A stretch of 37,120 nt of DNA from Hyphomicrobiales bacterium (GTDB taxonomy: Bacteria; Pseudomonadota; Alphaproteobacteria; Rhizobiales; Rhizobiaceae): positions 1-37,120 of the forward strand of contig PAPH01000059.1 of NCBI GenBank assembly GCA_002709005.1. The letters are read 5' to 3'. Shown piece by piece: positions 5,997 to 14,552 of the stretch (positions are counted from its first letter, which is position 1; the number at the start of each line of letters is the position of its first letter). Below the pieces are notes generated by a model that ran no database searches, had not been told where the DNA came from, and worked only from the letters and a program-made list of their open reading frames with translations. The position numbers were made by a program, and so were the translations under genes.

Positions 5997-8150
5997 TCAA
6001 GCCTCGCCCTTGAGCATCAGATCCAGTGCGTTGTCGACCAGTTTCGCCATGTTGTTGTCGAAACCGTTCCAGGCCATCGAGCTTGCCACCGTCATCGAGC
6101 CGATCGAGAGCACCGAGCCCTTGCCGATCGGGAACCAGACGATGTCGCTGCGCACGAGATCGGGCTGGGCGTCGCCACCCTGGTCCGGCAGGCCGACATT
6201 CTGTTCCTCGACGACGTGAATATATTCACGGCCCACGCCGGTGGAACTCGCCAGATGGACGGCATGTTCGGGACTGCCGAGCGCAGTGTCGTAGCGGTCG
6301 AACTCGTCGCCCACCGCGCCGCCGAGCACATAGCCGAAATCGCCCACGATCTCCTCTTCGATGCCGTCGAAGAGTTTGGCGCCGATGCCCTCGTAGCTTT
6401 CCGGCCGGCGCCTGTAGCCGCAGCCTTCCGACCAGCCCTCGGCGCAGAAACCGATACCGACAAGGCTGTGCGGGCCGAGACCCCGGTTTTTCCAGATGCC
6501 GCCTTGTTCATTGGTCAGCACATGGCCGCGCTCGCCAGCCGGTGCGTCCCAGCAGCGGGTGCCGGAATTGTCGCGCCGGACCTCGATGATCCAGGGACGT
6601 TCGGGGTCCCGGGAGGTGACCCAGTAGAACCCGTTTCCGCCGAGATACATCAGCTTGCCGCCGGCGCGCAGATAGGCATCGAGTATCGCGCGACCCTCTC
6701 TCGTCAGGTATTCCGGATGCGAGCCGGTGACGACCACCTTGTAGCGGTCGAGCAGGTCGCGGCCCTCGCGCTCGAAGTCCTCGTCGGTGGCTATGTGGTA
6801 GGGCGCGCCACGCTGCTCCAGCCACTCGATGAAGTAGGTGTCGACCGGGAAATGGCGGTAGGAGCCGGTCAGCCAGTTGGGGAAGCCGGGGCGCACCTGG
6901 ATGATCGGGCGTCTTCGCGAGGAATAGCGGCAGACGCTGCCATCGGTATGGGTGTCGTAACAGGAGCGTCCGAGTTCCGGCGTTTCGAAGAGGAAGACGT
7001 CATCGGGGTGCGGCTGCTGTTCGTGCGCCATGACCGTCGAGAAATCGAGTTTGGCGAGCCGCTCGTTGGCGTAAGCGAGATAGGTGTTCGTGGGAACGAG
7101 GAACAGCGTATCCGCCGTCTCTCCCTTGGCGCCCCTCACGAAGAGCGGATAGCGCTCGGTACTGGCATCCGCCTCGAATTTCACGCAATACATGCCGCTC
7201 GGCAGATCGTCGGGCAGGGTGAAGGTGAGGTCGTAGTCCCAGCCGGAATCGACCATGTCGTCCTCGTGGAACTGCAACGCGCGATATTCCCCGGGCGTCT
7301 CGATGAAGGAGTCGCTGTGGCCGTCCCAGTTGTGGCCGGTCACCGCGCGCTCGACTCCGTTGACCAGCGTGCCGTCGGGTGTGTCGCCATCGCCGGAAAG
7401 GGTGAGGCTCGCGAAATCCCGGTCGGCCAGCCACGCGGCATCGGGCGCGGGACCGTCACCACCGCGGATGGCGGCGATAGCCGTGGCGTCGAGGGCGGTC
7501 GCGTAGAGGGTCGGAGTATCGATCTTGCCGTTATAGGGGGCGACAGGCGCGCCGATCCTGTCCACCGACGCGCCGGCGAGCATCAGCTTCGAGGTTTCCG
7601 GCAAGGTAGTTTGCGGCCCCTTGTCGACAGAACTCGTCTCGCCGATCAGGCCGCCGATCTGGGTAACGTCGAGCCGCGTTGTGGTCGCGTCGATGACGAC
7701 GGCGACCGAATACCATTTGCGCGACAGGATGCGCGCGGAACTGGAAAGAACGGACTCGCCATCCGCGAGCAGCGAAAGCACGCCGTTCTCGATCACCAGC
7801 GACAAGGCGCCGTCGTCGATCGACCAGACCGTCTGCCGGGTCTCCCATTGCGGGACGGTGGGCCAGATCCAGGTGTGGACCGTCAATTCCGCCGGTTTTG
7901 CGAGCTTTGCTGGCAACGGCAGCAGGGCGTAGGAACCCACGGCGGTCTCCTGCCAGCGCCCCTCGAACTCGGTATCGAGGATATCGGCCCTTGCCTCGGT
8001 GCCGATCTTCGATTCCCCGGCCGCGCCCGGACCGGTCACGAGCCGTTCGAGGGTGGCGCGAACGGTGTCCAGGCGAGTGCTGACGGCCATGCGGACCGGA
8101 TCGCCGGGACGCACCGACCATTCTTCGAAATAGGCGAGGATGCCGACCAT
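5997..8150 (-). CDS. N,N-dimethylformamidase large-subunit family protein
   Basis: A 717-residue protein of the dimethylformamidase large-subunit (DmfA2) family, which hydrolyses small N-substituted amides with a mononuclear iron centre. The N-terminal part (1-90) is beta-rich, residues about 95-230 look like a laminin-G/concanavalin fold (HTWIWPT, ALSLVIENG), and the rest is the catalytic glutamine-amidotransferase-like domain. Y398 (in SCYDTHTDG), Y439 (VDTYFIEW) and E523 (WIIEVRR) are the best matches to the two-tyrosine, one-glutamate iron ligands known for the Paracoccus enzyme (recalled as Y399, Y440, E521); the 41-residue tyrosine spacing is identical. No small-subunit (DmfA1) gene lies beside it. 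The start at 8150 has an AAAGGA ribosome site; the frame extends to 8390 without support. Substrate unknown: the family name does not prove dimethylformamide use. Confidence 0.82.
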   Translation of the reverse strand: MVGILAYFEEWSVRPGDPVRMAVSTRLDTVRATLERLVTGPGAAGESKIGTEARADILDTEFEGRWQETAVGSYALLPLPAKLAKPAELTVHTWIWPTVPQWETRQTVWSIDDGALSLVIENGVLSLLADGESVLSSSARILSRKWYSVAVVIDATTTRLDVTQIGGLIGETSSVDKGPQTTLPETSKLMLAGASVDRIGAPVAPYNGKIDTPTLYATALDATAIAAIRGGDGPAPDAAWLADRDFASLTLSGDGDTPDGTLVNGVERAVTGHNWDGHSDSFIETPGEYRALQFHEDDMVDSGWDYDLTFTLPDDLPSGMYCVKFEADASTERYPLFVRGAKGETADTLFLVPTNTYLAYANERLAKLDFSTVMAHEQQPHPDDVFLFETPELGRSCYDTHTDGSVCRYSSRRRPIIQVRPGFPNWLTGSYRHFPVDTYFIEWLEQRGAPYHIATDEDFEREGRDLLDRYKVVVTGSHPEYLTREGRAILDAYLRAGGKLMYLGGNGFYWVTSRDPERPWIIEVRRDNSGTRCWDAPAGERGHVLTNEQGGIWKNRGLGPHSLVGIGFCAEGWSEGCGYRRRPESYEGIGAKLFDGIEEEIVGDFGYVLGGAVGDEFDRYDTALGSPEHAVHLASSTGVGREYIHVVEEQNVGLPDQGGDAQPDLVRSDIVWFPIGKGSVLSIGSMTVASSMAWNGFDNNMAKLVDNALDLMLKGEA

Positions 8151-8327
8151 GGGATGTCCTTTCCGTTGTGAGGCGGCAACGGTAGGCAGGCGGCGGCACG
8201 GCGCGCCAGCACCGATAAGCCGCGTGAAGGAAAGGACATGAATTAGTATCGGCTCAGGACAGGAATGAGCGGGAAGGGCGCGGCTATTGGTATTAAAGGT
8301 TGAAAGTCCATATGGCGAAGATGGAAG

Positions 8328-8352
8328 CCGGCGTGTCGCCATTGGACGCCGG
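8328..8352. repeat. Inverted repeat upstream of the serine dehydratase gene
   Basis: CCGGCGT (8328-8334) and ACGCCGG (8346-8352) form a perfect 7-bp stem with an 11-base spacer, 76 bases before the sdaA start. It could be an operator or a leader hairpin. The rest of the 277-base gap between the divergent genes shows no further strong motif and no match to the glycine riboswitch core. Confidence 0.35.
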
Positions 8353-8427
8353 AACGTCGGAGTTTTGGTGTTCCCCGCCGCCTCCGGCAATGTAGTCTCT
8401 TCTCGAACGCACCAGGATTAACCGCCC

Positions 8428-9828
<1,401 letters not shown>

Positions 9829-9902
9829 GGGTGCGTGGCCGCGCGCCTGTGGATTGCGCCAGCCGCGCTTGACCGAGCCGGCGCAAGCGGTGAAGACGGG
9901 AC

Positions 9903-10337
9903 ATGGCTCTTCATCTCATCAAACTGTGCGTGGGCGCGGATTCGGTCGAGGATCTCGAATCCTGGATCGCTCACCGCACCGACATGCAGCGCGCCGCCGG
10001 CCAGCCGCTGCGGCAGGTCCACGTCACCCGCATGCAGCCCAAGCGTGGCGACGAACTTCTCGACGGCGGATCGCTCTACTGGGTGATCAAGGGCAATGTG
10101 CAGGCGCGGCAAAGGCTCGTCGGCATCGAGCCGTTCACCGACAATGAGGGAATTGCGCGCTGCCGGCTGGTGCTAGACCCGGTACTCGTGCACACGCGCT
10201 GGCAGCCCAAACGGCCCTTCCAGGGCTGGCGCTACCTCAAGGACGAGGACAAGCCCGCCGACCTCGGCGCGGACGAGGGTGTGGAGGAACTGCCGCCGGA
10301 ACTGCGGGGCGAACTGGCCAGCCTCGGGCTTCTGTGA
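9903..10337 (+). CDS. DUF1489 family protein
   Basis: A 144-residue soluble protein of DUF1489, a family of alphaproteobacteria without known function. The typical features are the opening MALHLIKLCVGADSVEDL, the HVTRMQPKRGDELLDGGSLYWVIKG block, and the RPFQGWRYL motif near 106. The middle (VIKGNVQARQRLVGIEPF) suggests a PUA- or ASCH-like beta structure, and in many genomes it is annotated simply as conserved hypothetical. No catalytic motif is apparent. The ATG at 9903 follows GACGGGAC. It lies 74 bases after sdaA on the same strand and 70 bases before the VWA gene, so co-transcription is possible. Confidence 0.85.
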   Translation: MALHLIKLCVGADSVEDLESWIAHRTDMQRAAGQPLRQVHVTRMQPKRGDELLDGGSLYWVIKGNVQARQRLVGIEPFTDNEGIARCRLVLDPVLVHTRWQPKRPFQGWRYLKDEDKPADLGADEGVEELPPELRGELASLGLL

Positions 10338-10376
10338 CATTTCCCGCCCTTGCAGTTGCGGCCCCGATCGCCAAAT

Positions 10377-10389
10377 TATCTTTAAGATA
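10377..10389. promoter_or_regulatory. Short perfect palindrome before the VWA gene
   Basis: TATCTT-T-AAGATA, a perfect 6+1+6 dyad directly before the ribosome site GAGGAGG (10390-10396). A one-base loop is too small for an RNA hairpin, so if functional it is a DNA site or a -10 region. Confidence 0.3.
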
Positions 10390-10407
10390 GAGGAGGCGCC
10401 CGGGTTC

Positions 10408-11154
10408 ATGGCGGACAAGAAGACCGACAACCGCGATATTTCGAAAATCGGCGTCGAGACCGGCGCGACTCCTTCCCGCTCGTCGAGCCGGGAGATCGCT
10501 GCCTTCATGGAGGCCGCACGGCGGACCGCACCGGTCAAGGGCTCGGGGCGCCTGATCTTCGCGCTTGATGCCACAATGAGCCGTCAGCCGACATGGGATC
10601 TCGCCTGCGACCTGCAGGCCGAGATGTTCAAGGTGGCGGGCGGGGTCGATGGGCTGTCCGTACAGCTCGTCTATTTCCGCGGTTTCGGCGAATGCAAGGC
10701 CTCGCGGTGGTCGCGCGACGGAAACGATCTTGCGGCGATGATGCAGAAGATCGATTGCCGTGGTGGCCGGACGCAGATCGGCAAGGTGCTCAAGCACGCG
10801 CTGCGGGAAACCGGCAAGGAGAAGGTGAGCGCGGTCGTCTATATCGGCGACGCGATGGAGGAGAATATTGATCTTCTCTGCGAGCGCGCCGGTGAACTGG
10901 GCTTGCGGAAAGTGCCGTGCTTCGTCTTTCACGAGGGCCGCGATGCGATAGCCGAAGGCGGGTTTCGCGAAATCGCACGTCTGTCGGGCGGCGCCTATGC
11001 GCGGTTCGACCGGTCGGCGGCAGCAGAACTCGCGGCCCTTCTCAGAGCGGTCGCCACCTACGCGGCGGGCGGCCGCAAGGCGCTCGAGAATTCCGGTGGA
11101 TCGGCGGCGAAACTGCTTCTCAGCCAGTTGCCGCCCTCGTCGGGTGAGCGTTGA
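10408..11154 (+). CDS. von Willebrand factor A (VWA) domain protein
   Basis: A 248-residue soluble protein with one VWA domain. The first metal-ion-dependent adhesion site motif is D54-A-T56-M-S58, a variant of DxSxS with threonine in the middle; GGRTQIG supplies the threonine motif and YIGDAMEEN the aspartate motif. A disordered N-terminal 30 residues precedes it. VWA domains mediate metal-dependent protein-protein interaction. ATG at 10408 follows a strong GAGGAGG site and is preferred to the earlier in-frame ATG at 10279, which lies inside DUF1489. The stop codon shares a base with the start of the J-domain gene, so the two proteins are probably made together and may act in one chaperone-type process. 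Confidence 0.82.
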   Translation: MADKKTDNRDISKIGVETGATPSRSSSREIAAFMEAARRTAPVKGSGRLIFALDATMSRQPTWDLACDLQAEMFKVAGGVDGLSVQLVYFRGFGECKASRWSRDGNDLAAMMQKIDCRGGRTQIGKVLKHALRETGKEKVSAVVYIGDAMEENIDLLCERAGELGLRKVPCFVFHEGRDAIAEGGFREIARLSGGAYARFDRSAAAELAALLRAVATYAAGGRKALENSGGSAAKLLLSQLPPSSGER

Positions 11155-11849
11155 TGGCCCGGCTTGTCCTGATCGTCCTGCTGATTGCCGGCGCCTCGCT
11201 TGCCGTGGCGATGACGCTGCGCATGAAGCCCGAGAAGATCGCCCATTCGGTCCGCTTCGGCGGGGCGGCGATTGCCGGGCTCGTCGGGCTTCTGTTCCTG
11301 ATAACCGGAAAGGCGTTTCTCGGCATGCCGCTTCTGGCGGGAGCAGCCGCGCTGATGCGGCATGCTTTTTCCAAGCTCGCGACATCGCGGAAACCGGGGC
11401 AGAAATCGCGCGTCTATTCCGACGCGCTGATGATGGAACTCGATCTCGATTCCGGCGAGATGAACGGCCTGGTTCTCAAGGGAGCGATGAACGGCTCGGA
11501 ACTCAACCAGCTCGACGAGGAGGCCCTTTTGAAGCTCTACGACGAACTGGAGGAGTGGCCCGAAAGCCGGCAGCTACTTGAATCGTATCTTGACCGCCGC
11601 GTATCCGACTGGCGTGACCGTGTGAATCCGCAGGCTGGCGCGGGGCTGGGAACTCCGCCAGGCGCGGGCGCCATGACAGAGGAGGAGGCCTACGAGATCC
11701 TTGGACTTCCCTTTGGTGCGGGAGAGGCCGAGATCCGCAAGGCGCATCGCAGCCTCATGAAGCGGGTGCATCCCGATACGGGCGGGTCGGCCGCGCTTGC
11801 CGCGCGGCTGAATGAGGCCAAAGACCTTCTCTTGCGTCGACATGTTTGA
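11154..11849 (+). CDS. Membrane-anchored J-domain protein
   Basis: A 231-residue co-chaperone-like protein. Two hydrophobic segments (residues 3-20 and 35-52, possibly a third at 53-68) anchor it to the inner membrane. Residues 85-155 form an acidic helical linker. A C-terminal J domain spans about 174-231, with the essential HPD tripeptide at 206-208 (KRVHPDTGGS). J domains stimulate the ATPase of Hsp70 (DnaK); a membrane-bound, C-terminal J domain recalls DjlA and mitochondrial Tim14/Pam18. The ATG at 11154 overlaps the VWA stop (TGATG); a TTG three bases earlier is a possible alternative. The gene is convergent with the carboxypeptidase gene. Confidence 0.85.
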   Translation: MARLVLIVLLIAGASLAVAMTLRMKPEKIAHSVRFGGAAIAGLVGLLFLITGKAFLGMPLLAGAAALMRHAFSKLATSRKPGQKSRVYSDALMMELDLDSGEMNGLVLKGAMNGSELNQLDEEALLKLYDELEEWPESRQLLESYLDRRVSDWRDRVNPQAGAGLGTPPGAGAMTEEEAYEILGLPFGAGEAEIRKAHRSLMKRVHPDTGGSAALAARLNEAKDLLLRRHV

Positions 11850-11928
11850 ATTCCCCAATACGAAAAACAAAATTTGAGGGATCGGAGGCGGCTTGTCCGG
11901 GCCGCCACCTGTGATGGTTGTCCGGGCC

Positions 11929-13344
11929 TCAGTTCGGCGTGGCCCAGCAGGCAAAGCCCTTCTTCTTGAGCGTGCGGCATGCATTGACCGCCGACTTCTG
12001 GCCGGAGAAACCGCCGAAACGCGCGCGGTACAACTCGTTGTAGGCCATGGTGAACGGCTCGGCGCCCGACAGGGTGTTGCCGGCTGCCGACTTGGCGCGG
12101 CCCAACAGTTCCTGGGCGGCACCCTGATCAGGCGTCGCGCCGATCTGGATCTGCCAACCTTCCGGAGCCGACGTATTGGTCGAAGCGGTGGTGATCGGAT
12201 CGACGACGGCAGCTTCGACGGCAGCCGCTGCGCTCTCGATCGGAGCGGGCGGAGCATAGGCCGGAGCGGGAGAGGGAACCGCGACCTTCTGGCGATTGAG
12301 CTGTGCTGCGAGGGCCGCACGTCCCACGATCGGGTCACCTGCGGAAGCCGCATAGGCCATTTCGATGCGCTCGTTGCCGGCGCGGTTGAAACTGGGAACC
12401 GGGCCCACCTTGGGCAGGTCGAAGCTGGCGGTGGCCACCCGGAATTCCGTACCGCCGGCCTTGGCGATGTTGATGCCGCCGCCGCGGGTCGACGCCTTGG
12501 GCAGGTACTGGGCAATCAGCTTCTGCATCTGCGCGTTGCGCGATGCGCCGGTGCGTCCGCCGAGCACGACGGCGACGATCGAGCGGTCGCGATCAATCAC
12601 GGAGGAGACGAGGTTGAAGCCGGAGGCGCGGGTGTAACCGGTCTTGATGCCGTCGACGCCGCGAACCTGGCCGAGCAGACGGTTGTGGTTGCCCATGCGG
12701 GAGTTGCCGAACTTGAACGACCGGGTGGAAAAGTACTTGTAGTACTGCGGGTAGTGCTCACGCAGGGCGATGCCGAGGCGGGCCATGTCGCGTGCGGTGG
12801 TGACCTGCTGCGAGTTCGGCAGGCCGCTGGCGTTCTTGAACGTGGTGTTGTTCATGCCGAGCTGTCGGGCCTTGGACGTCATCATCTGCGCGAAACGGGC
12901 CTCGGAACCGCCAAGCATTTCGCCGGTGGCGGTCGCCGCATCGTTGGCAGACTTGGTGACAAGGGAGAGGATTGCCTGTTCCACGGTGATCGAACCGCCG
13001 GCGCGCACACCGAGCTTGGTGGGGGGCTCGGCCGCCGCATTGGCGGAGAAGGGTACCTTGGTCGACAGCGAGATGCGGCCGCTCTCGAGTGCCTCGAAGG
13101 TGAGGTAGAGCGTCATCATCTTGGTCAGCGATGCGGGGTAGCGCTTCGCGTCGGCGCTGTTTTCGTAGAGCACCTTGCCGGTCTTGGCGTCGATGACGAT
13201 ACCGGCATATTTCGAATTGGCGGAGGCGGGTGTCGCCGCTACGGCAGCCAGCCCGGCGGCCATCAGCATGGCGACGGCGGCGTGACGGAGGCGGAGGAAT
13301 GGCGAACGGATCGGGTGGTTACGCTTGAACACTGCAGTACTCAT
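11929..13344 (-). CDS. D-alanyl-D-alanine carboxypeptidase with SPOR domain
   Basis: A 471-residue penicillin-binding protein of the S11 peptidase (DacA/DacF) type. It removes the terminal D-alanine from peptidoglycan stem peptides in the periplasm. A signal peptide ends near residue 43 (ATPASA-NSKY). The three active-site motifs are complete: S72-LT-K75, S132-A-N134 and K234-T-G236. A proline/alanine-rich linker (about 350-390) leads to a C-terminal SPOR domain (about 391-471, GWQIQIGATPDQGAAQELL... AFTM... KGFACWA) that would bind denuded septal glycan. A larger upstream frame running to 14058 crosses the phasin gene and is not real. No clear Shine-Dalgarno precedes the ATG at 13344. Divergent from phasin. 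Confidence 0.93.
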   Translation of the reverse strand: MSTAVFKRNHPIRSPFLRLRHAAVAMLMAAGLAAVAATPASANSKYAGIVIDAKTGKVLYENSADAKRYPASLTKMMTLYLTFEALESGRISLSTKVPFSANAAAEPPTKLGVRAGGSITVEQAILSLVTKSANDAATATGEMLGGSEARFAQMMTSKARQLGMNNTTFKNASGLPNSQQVTTARDMARLGIALREHYPQYYKYFSTRSFKFGNSRMGNHNRLLGQVRGVDGIKTGYTRASGFNLVSSVIDRDRSIVAVVLGGRTGASRNAQMQKLIAQYLPKASTRGGGINIAKAGGTEFRVATASFDLPKVGPVPSFNRAGNERIEMAYAASAGDPIVGRAALAAQLNRQKVAVPSPAPAYAPPAPIESAAAAVEAAVVDPITTASTNTSAPEGWQIQIGATPDQGAAQELLGRAKSAAGNTLSGAEPFTMAYNELYRARFGGFSGQKSAVNACRTLKKKGFACWATPN

Positions 13345-13497
13345 TGAAACCGGGGATGCATTTAGCGGCGCTTTTGCCGCGATTTGACACCACCCTAGCC
13401 GGGCCTCGTTACCAAAATGTTTATGATGAACGGTTCCTTGCCGAGGTATGTCCAATTCACGGCTTGTGTTCCGGGTCGGCACATTCCGCTGCGTCAT

Positions 13498-13512
13498 TTG
13501 TGCGCTGCACAA
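13498..13512. promoter_or_regulatory. PhaR-type operator, site 1, upstream of phasin
   Basis: Perfect palindrome TTGTGC-GCT-GCACAA, which contains TGC-N3-GCA, the core recognised by PhaR, the polyhydroxyalkanoate-responsive repressor of phasin genes. It sits just before the -35 element of the phasin promoter. Confidence 0.65.
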
Positions 13513-13518
13513 AATTCC

Positions 13519-13545
13519 TTGACACGATGGTGCAATGCATATAAA
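13519..13545 (+). promoter_or_regulatory. Sigma-70-like phasin promoter
   Basis: TTGACA (13519-13524) and TATAAA (13540-13545), 15-base spacer. A full-consensus -35 is rare in this GC-rich window. It would give a leader of about 35 bases before the ATG at 13587. The spacer is slightly short, and a neighbouring register (ATAAAC) is possible. Confidence 0.6.
13531..13539. promoter_or_regulatory. PhaR-type operator, site 2, between -35 and -10
   Basis: TGC-AAT-GCA, a second TGC-N3-GCA core, placed within the promoter spacer where bound repressor would block RNA polymerase. Its outer bases are less symmetric than in site 1. The core centres lie 30 bases apart, close to three helical turns, so both face the same side of the DNA. 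Confidence 0.5.
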
Positions 13546-13586
13546 CAAGCGCCATCCCGCATAGGAAAACAGAACTGGACAGTGCC

Positions 13587-13916
13587 ATGATGAATTTTGA
13601 ATCGACTTCGAAAATGACCAAGGAAGCCATGGACAACATGCTGACCGCTTATTCGTCCATGACCAAGGGCTTTCAGCAGATCGCCGCCGAAGCCGCCGAC
13701 TACTCGAAGAAGTCCTATGAGGACAGCGCCGCCGCGTTCGAGAAGCTCGTGACCGCCAAGAGCCTGGACAAGGCCTTCGAGGTGCAGTCCGACTATGCGA
13801 AGTCTTCCTATGAAGGTTTCGTGGCGCAGGCCACCAAGATGGGCGAACTCTACACCGATCTCGCCAAGGAAGCCTACAAGCCGTTCGAAGACGCCGTCGC
13901 CAAGGCTTCTGCCTGA
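13587..13916 (+). CDS. phaP: Phasin
   Basis: A 109-residue phasin-family protein that coats polyhydroxyalkanoate storage granules. It has no cysteine, is almost entirely amphipathic helix, and carries the family's repeated pattern of A, K, E and aromatic residues (TAYSSMTKGFQQIAAEA, YSKKSYEDSAAAFEKL, DYAKSSYEGFVAQATKMGELYTDLAKEAYKPFE). The double ATG leaves one residue of uncertainty, and GGACAG about 5 bases upstream is a weak ribosome site. A strong promoter with two PhaR-type palindromes precedes it and a terminator follows, so it is a single-gene unit that should respond to polymer accumulation. Its presence implies the cell makes polyhydroxybutyrate, although no synthase gene is in the window. 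Confidence 0.9.
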   Translation: MMNFESTSKMTKEAMDNMLTAYSSMTKGFQQIAAEAADYSKKSYEDSAAAFEKLVTAKSLDKAFEVQSDYAKSSYEGFVAQATKMGELYTDLAKEAYKPFEDAVAKASA

Positions 13917-13965
13917 CAAAACGACGCGTCCTCACCGTTTGGGGGCGGGGAGTGGACGGGAACGA

Positions 13966-14000
13966 CCCGGTCGCGGAAATATCCGCGGCCGGGTTTTTTT
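13966..14000 (+). terminator. Rho-independent terminator of phasin
   Basis: An 11-bp stem (13966-13976 with 13983-13993, one G-T pair), 6-base loop, then seven T residues. It begins 50 bases after the phasin stop. Confidence 0.9.
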
Positions 14001-14176
14001 GTGCTTTTTCAGGTAGGTATTTCGCATCGACGAACGGTCCGGTTGTGCGCGGGAACAAAATTCGGCGCCTATCGGCTTTGGGGGCTTAAAATCGTCGTAG
14101 GAAGGATTAAATTACCCATTCAAGCGATTTGCGCGGTCCGGACTTGACGCCGGGCCGAGGAAGGTGACTGACGGGA

Positions 14177-14545
14177 ATGCGGATTTTGATGCAAAAAGCC
14201 AACCCCATCGTCATGCAGGCCGACAAGAAGACCGGGAATACGCCGCCCGAGCGCGGTACACAGGTGATCACCAAGACCCGCCCGGACGTCAAGCGCCCCA
14301 GCCTCTACAGGGTGCTGCTGCTCAATGACGACTACACGCCCATGGAGTTCGTCATCCATGTGCTCGAACAATTCTTCCAGAAAGACCGTGAGCAGGCGAC
14401 GCGTATCATGTTGCATGTCCACAATCATGGCGTCGGGGAGTGCGGCGTCTTCACTTTCGAGGTGGCGGAAACCAAGGTCACTCAGGTGATGGATTTCGCC
14501 AGGGAGAACCATCATCCGCTTCAATGCGTGATGGAAAAGAAATGA
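14177..14545 (+). CDS. clpS: ATP-dependent Clp protease adaptor ClpS
   Basis: A 122-residue N-recognin adaptor that delivers proteins with N-terminal destabilising residues to ClpAP. The ClpS core (about residues 40-122) is complete: [19 protein letters not shown] contains the [10 protein letters not shown] substrate-pocket motif, followed by [12 protein letters not shown] (the histidine of the pocket) and the [16 protein letters not shown] ending. The N-terminal 35 residues are a flexible extension, which inserts into ClpA during delivery in the well-studied enzyme. ATGs at 14177, 14189 and 14213 are all possible starts; the first gives a length like other rhizobial ClpS proteins. It lies seven bases before clpA, its functional partner, in one operon. 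Confidence 0.96.
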   Translation: MRILMQKANPIVMQADKKTGNTPPERGTQVITKTRPDVKRPSLYRVLLLNDDYTPMEFVIHVLEQFFQKDREQATRIMLHVHNHGVGECGVFTFEVAETKVTQVMDFARENHHPLQCVMEKK

Positions 14546-14552
14546 GGGTCTG

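Noticed and set aside
6216..8171. A 651-residue plus-strand frame opposite the dimethylformamidase-like gene
   Set aside because: Antisense shadow; the minus-strand protein carries family motifs and the plus-strand one does not.
8151..8427. Possible glycine or other riboswitch before the serine dehydratase gene
   Set aside because: The conserved glycine riboswitch core words are absent; only one 7-bp inverted repeat stands out.
11893..11928. An 11-base direct repeat (TTGTCCGGGCC twice) and a small GGCGGC/GCCGCC hairpin after the carboxypeptidase stop
   Set aside because: Short, GC-rich and lacking a nearby T-run; could not be assigned a role above chance.
13345..14058. Upstream extension of the D,D-carboxypeptidase frame to 14058
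   Set aside because: It would read antisense through the phasin gene and its terminator and would place the signal peptide in the middle of the protein.
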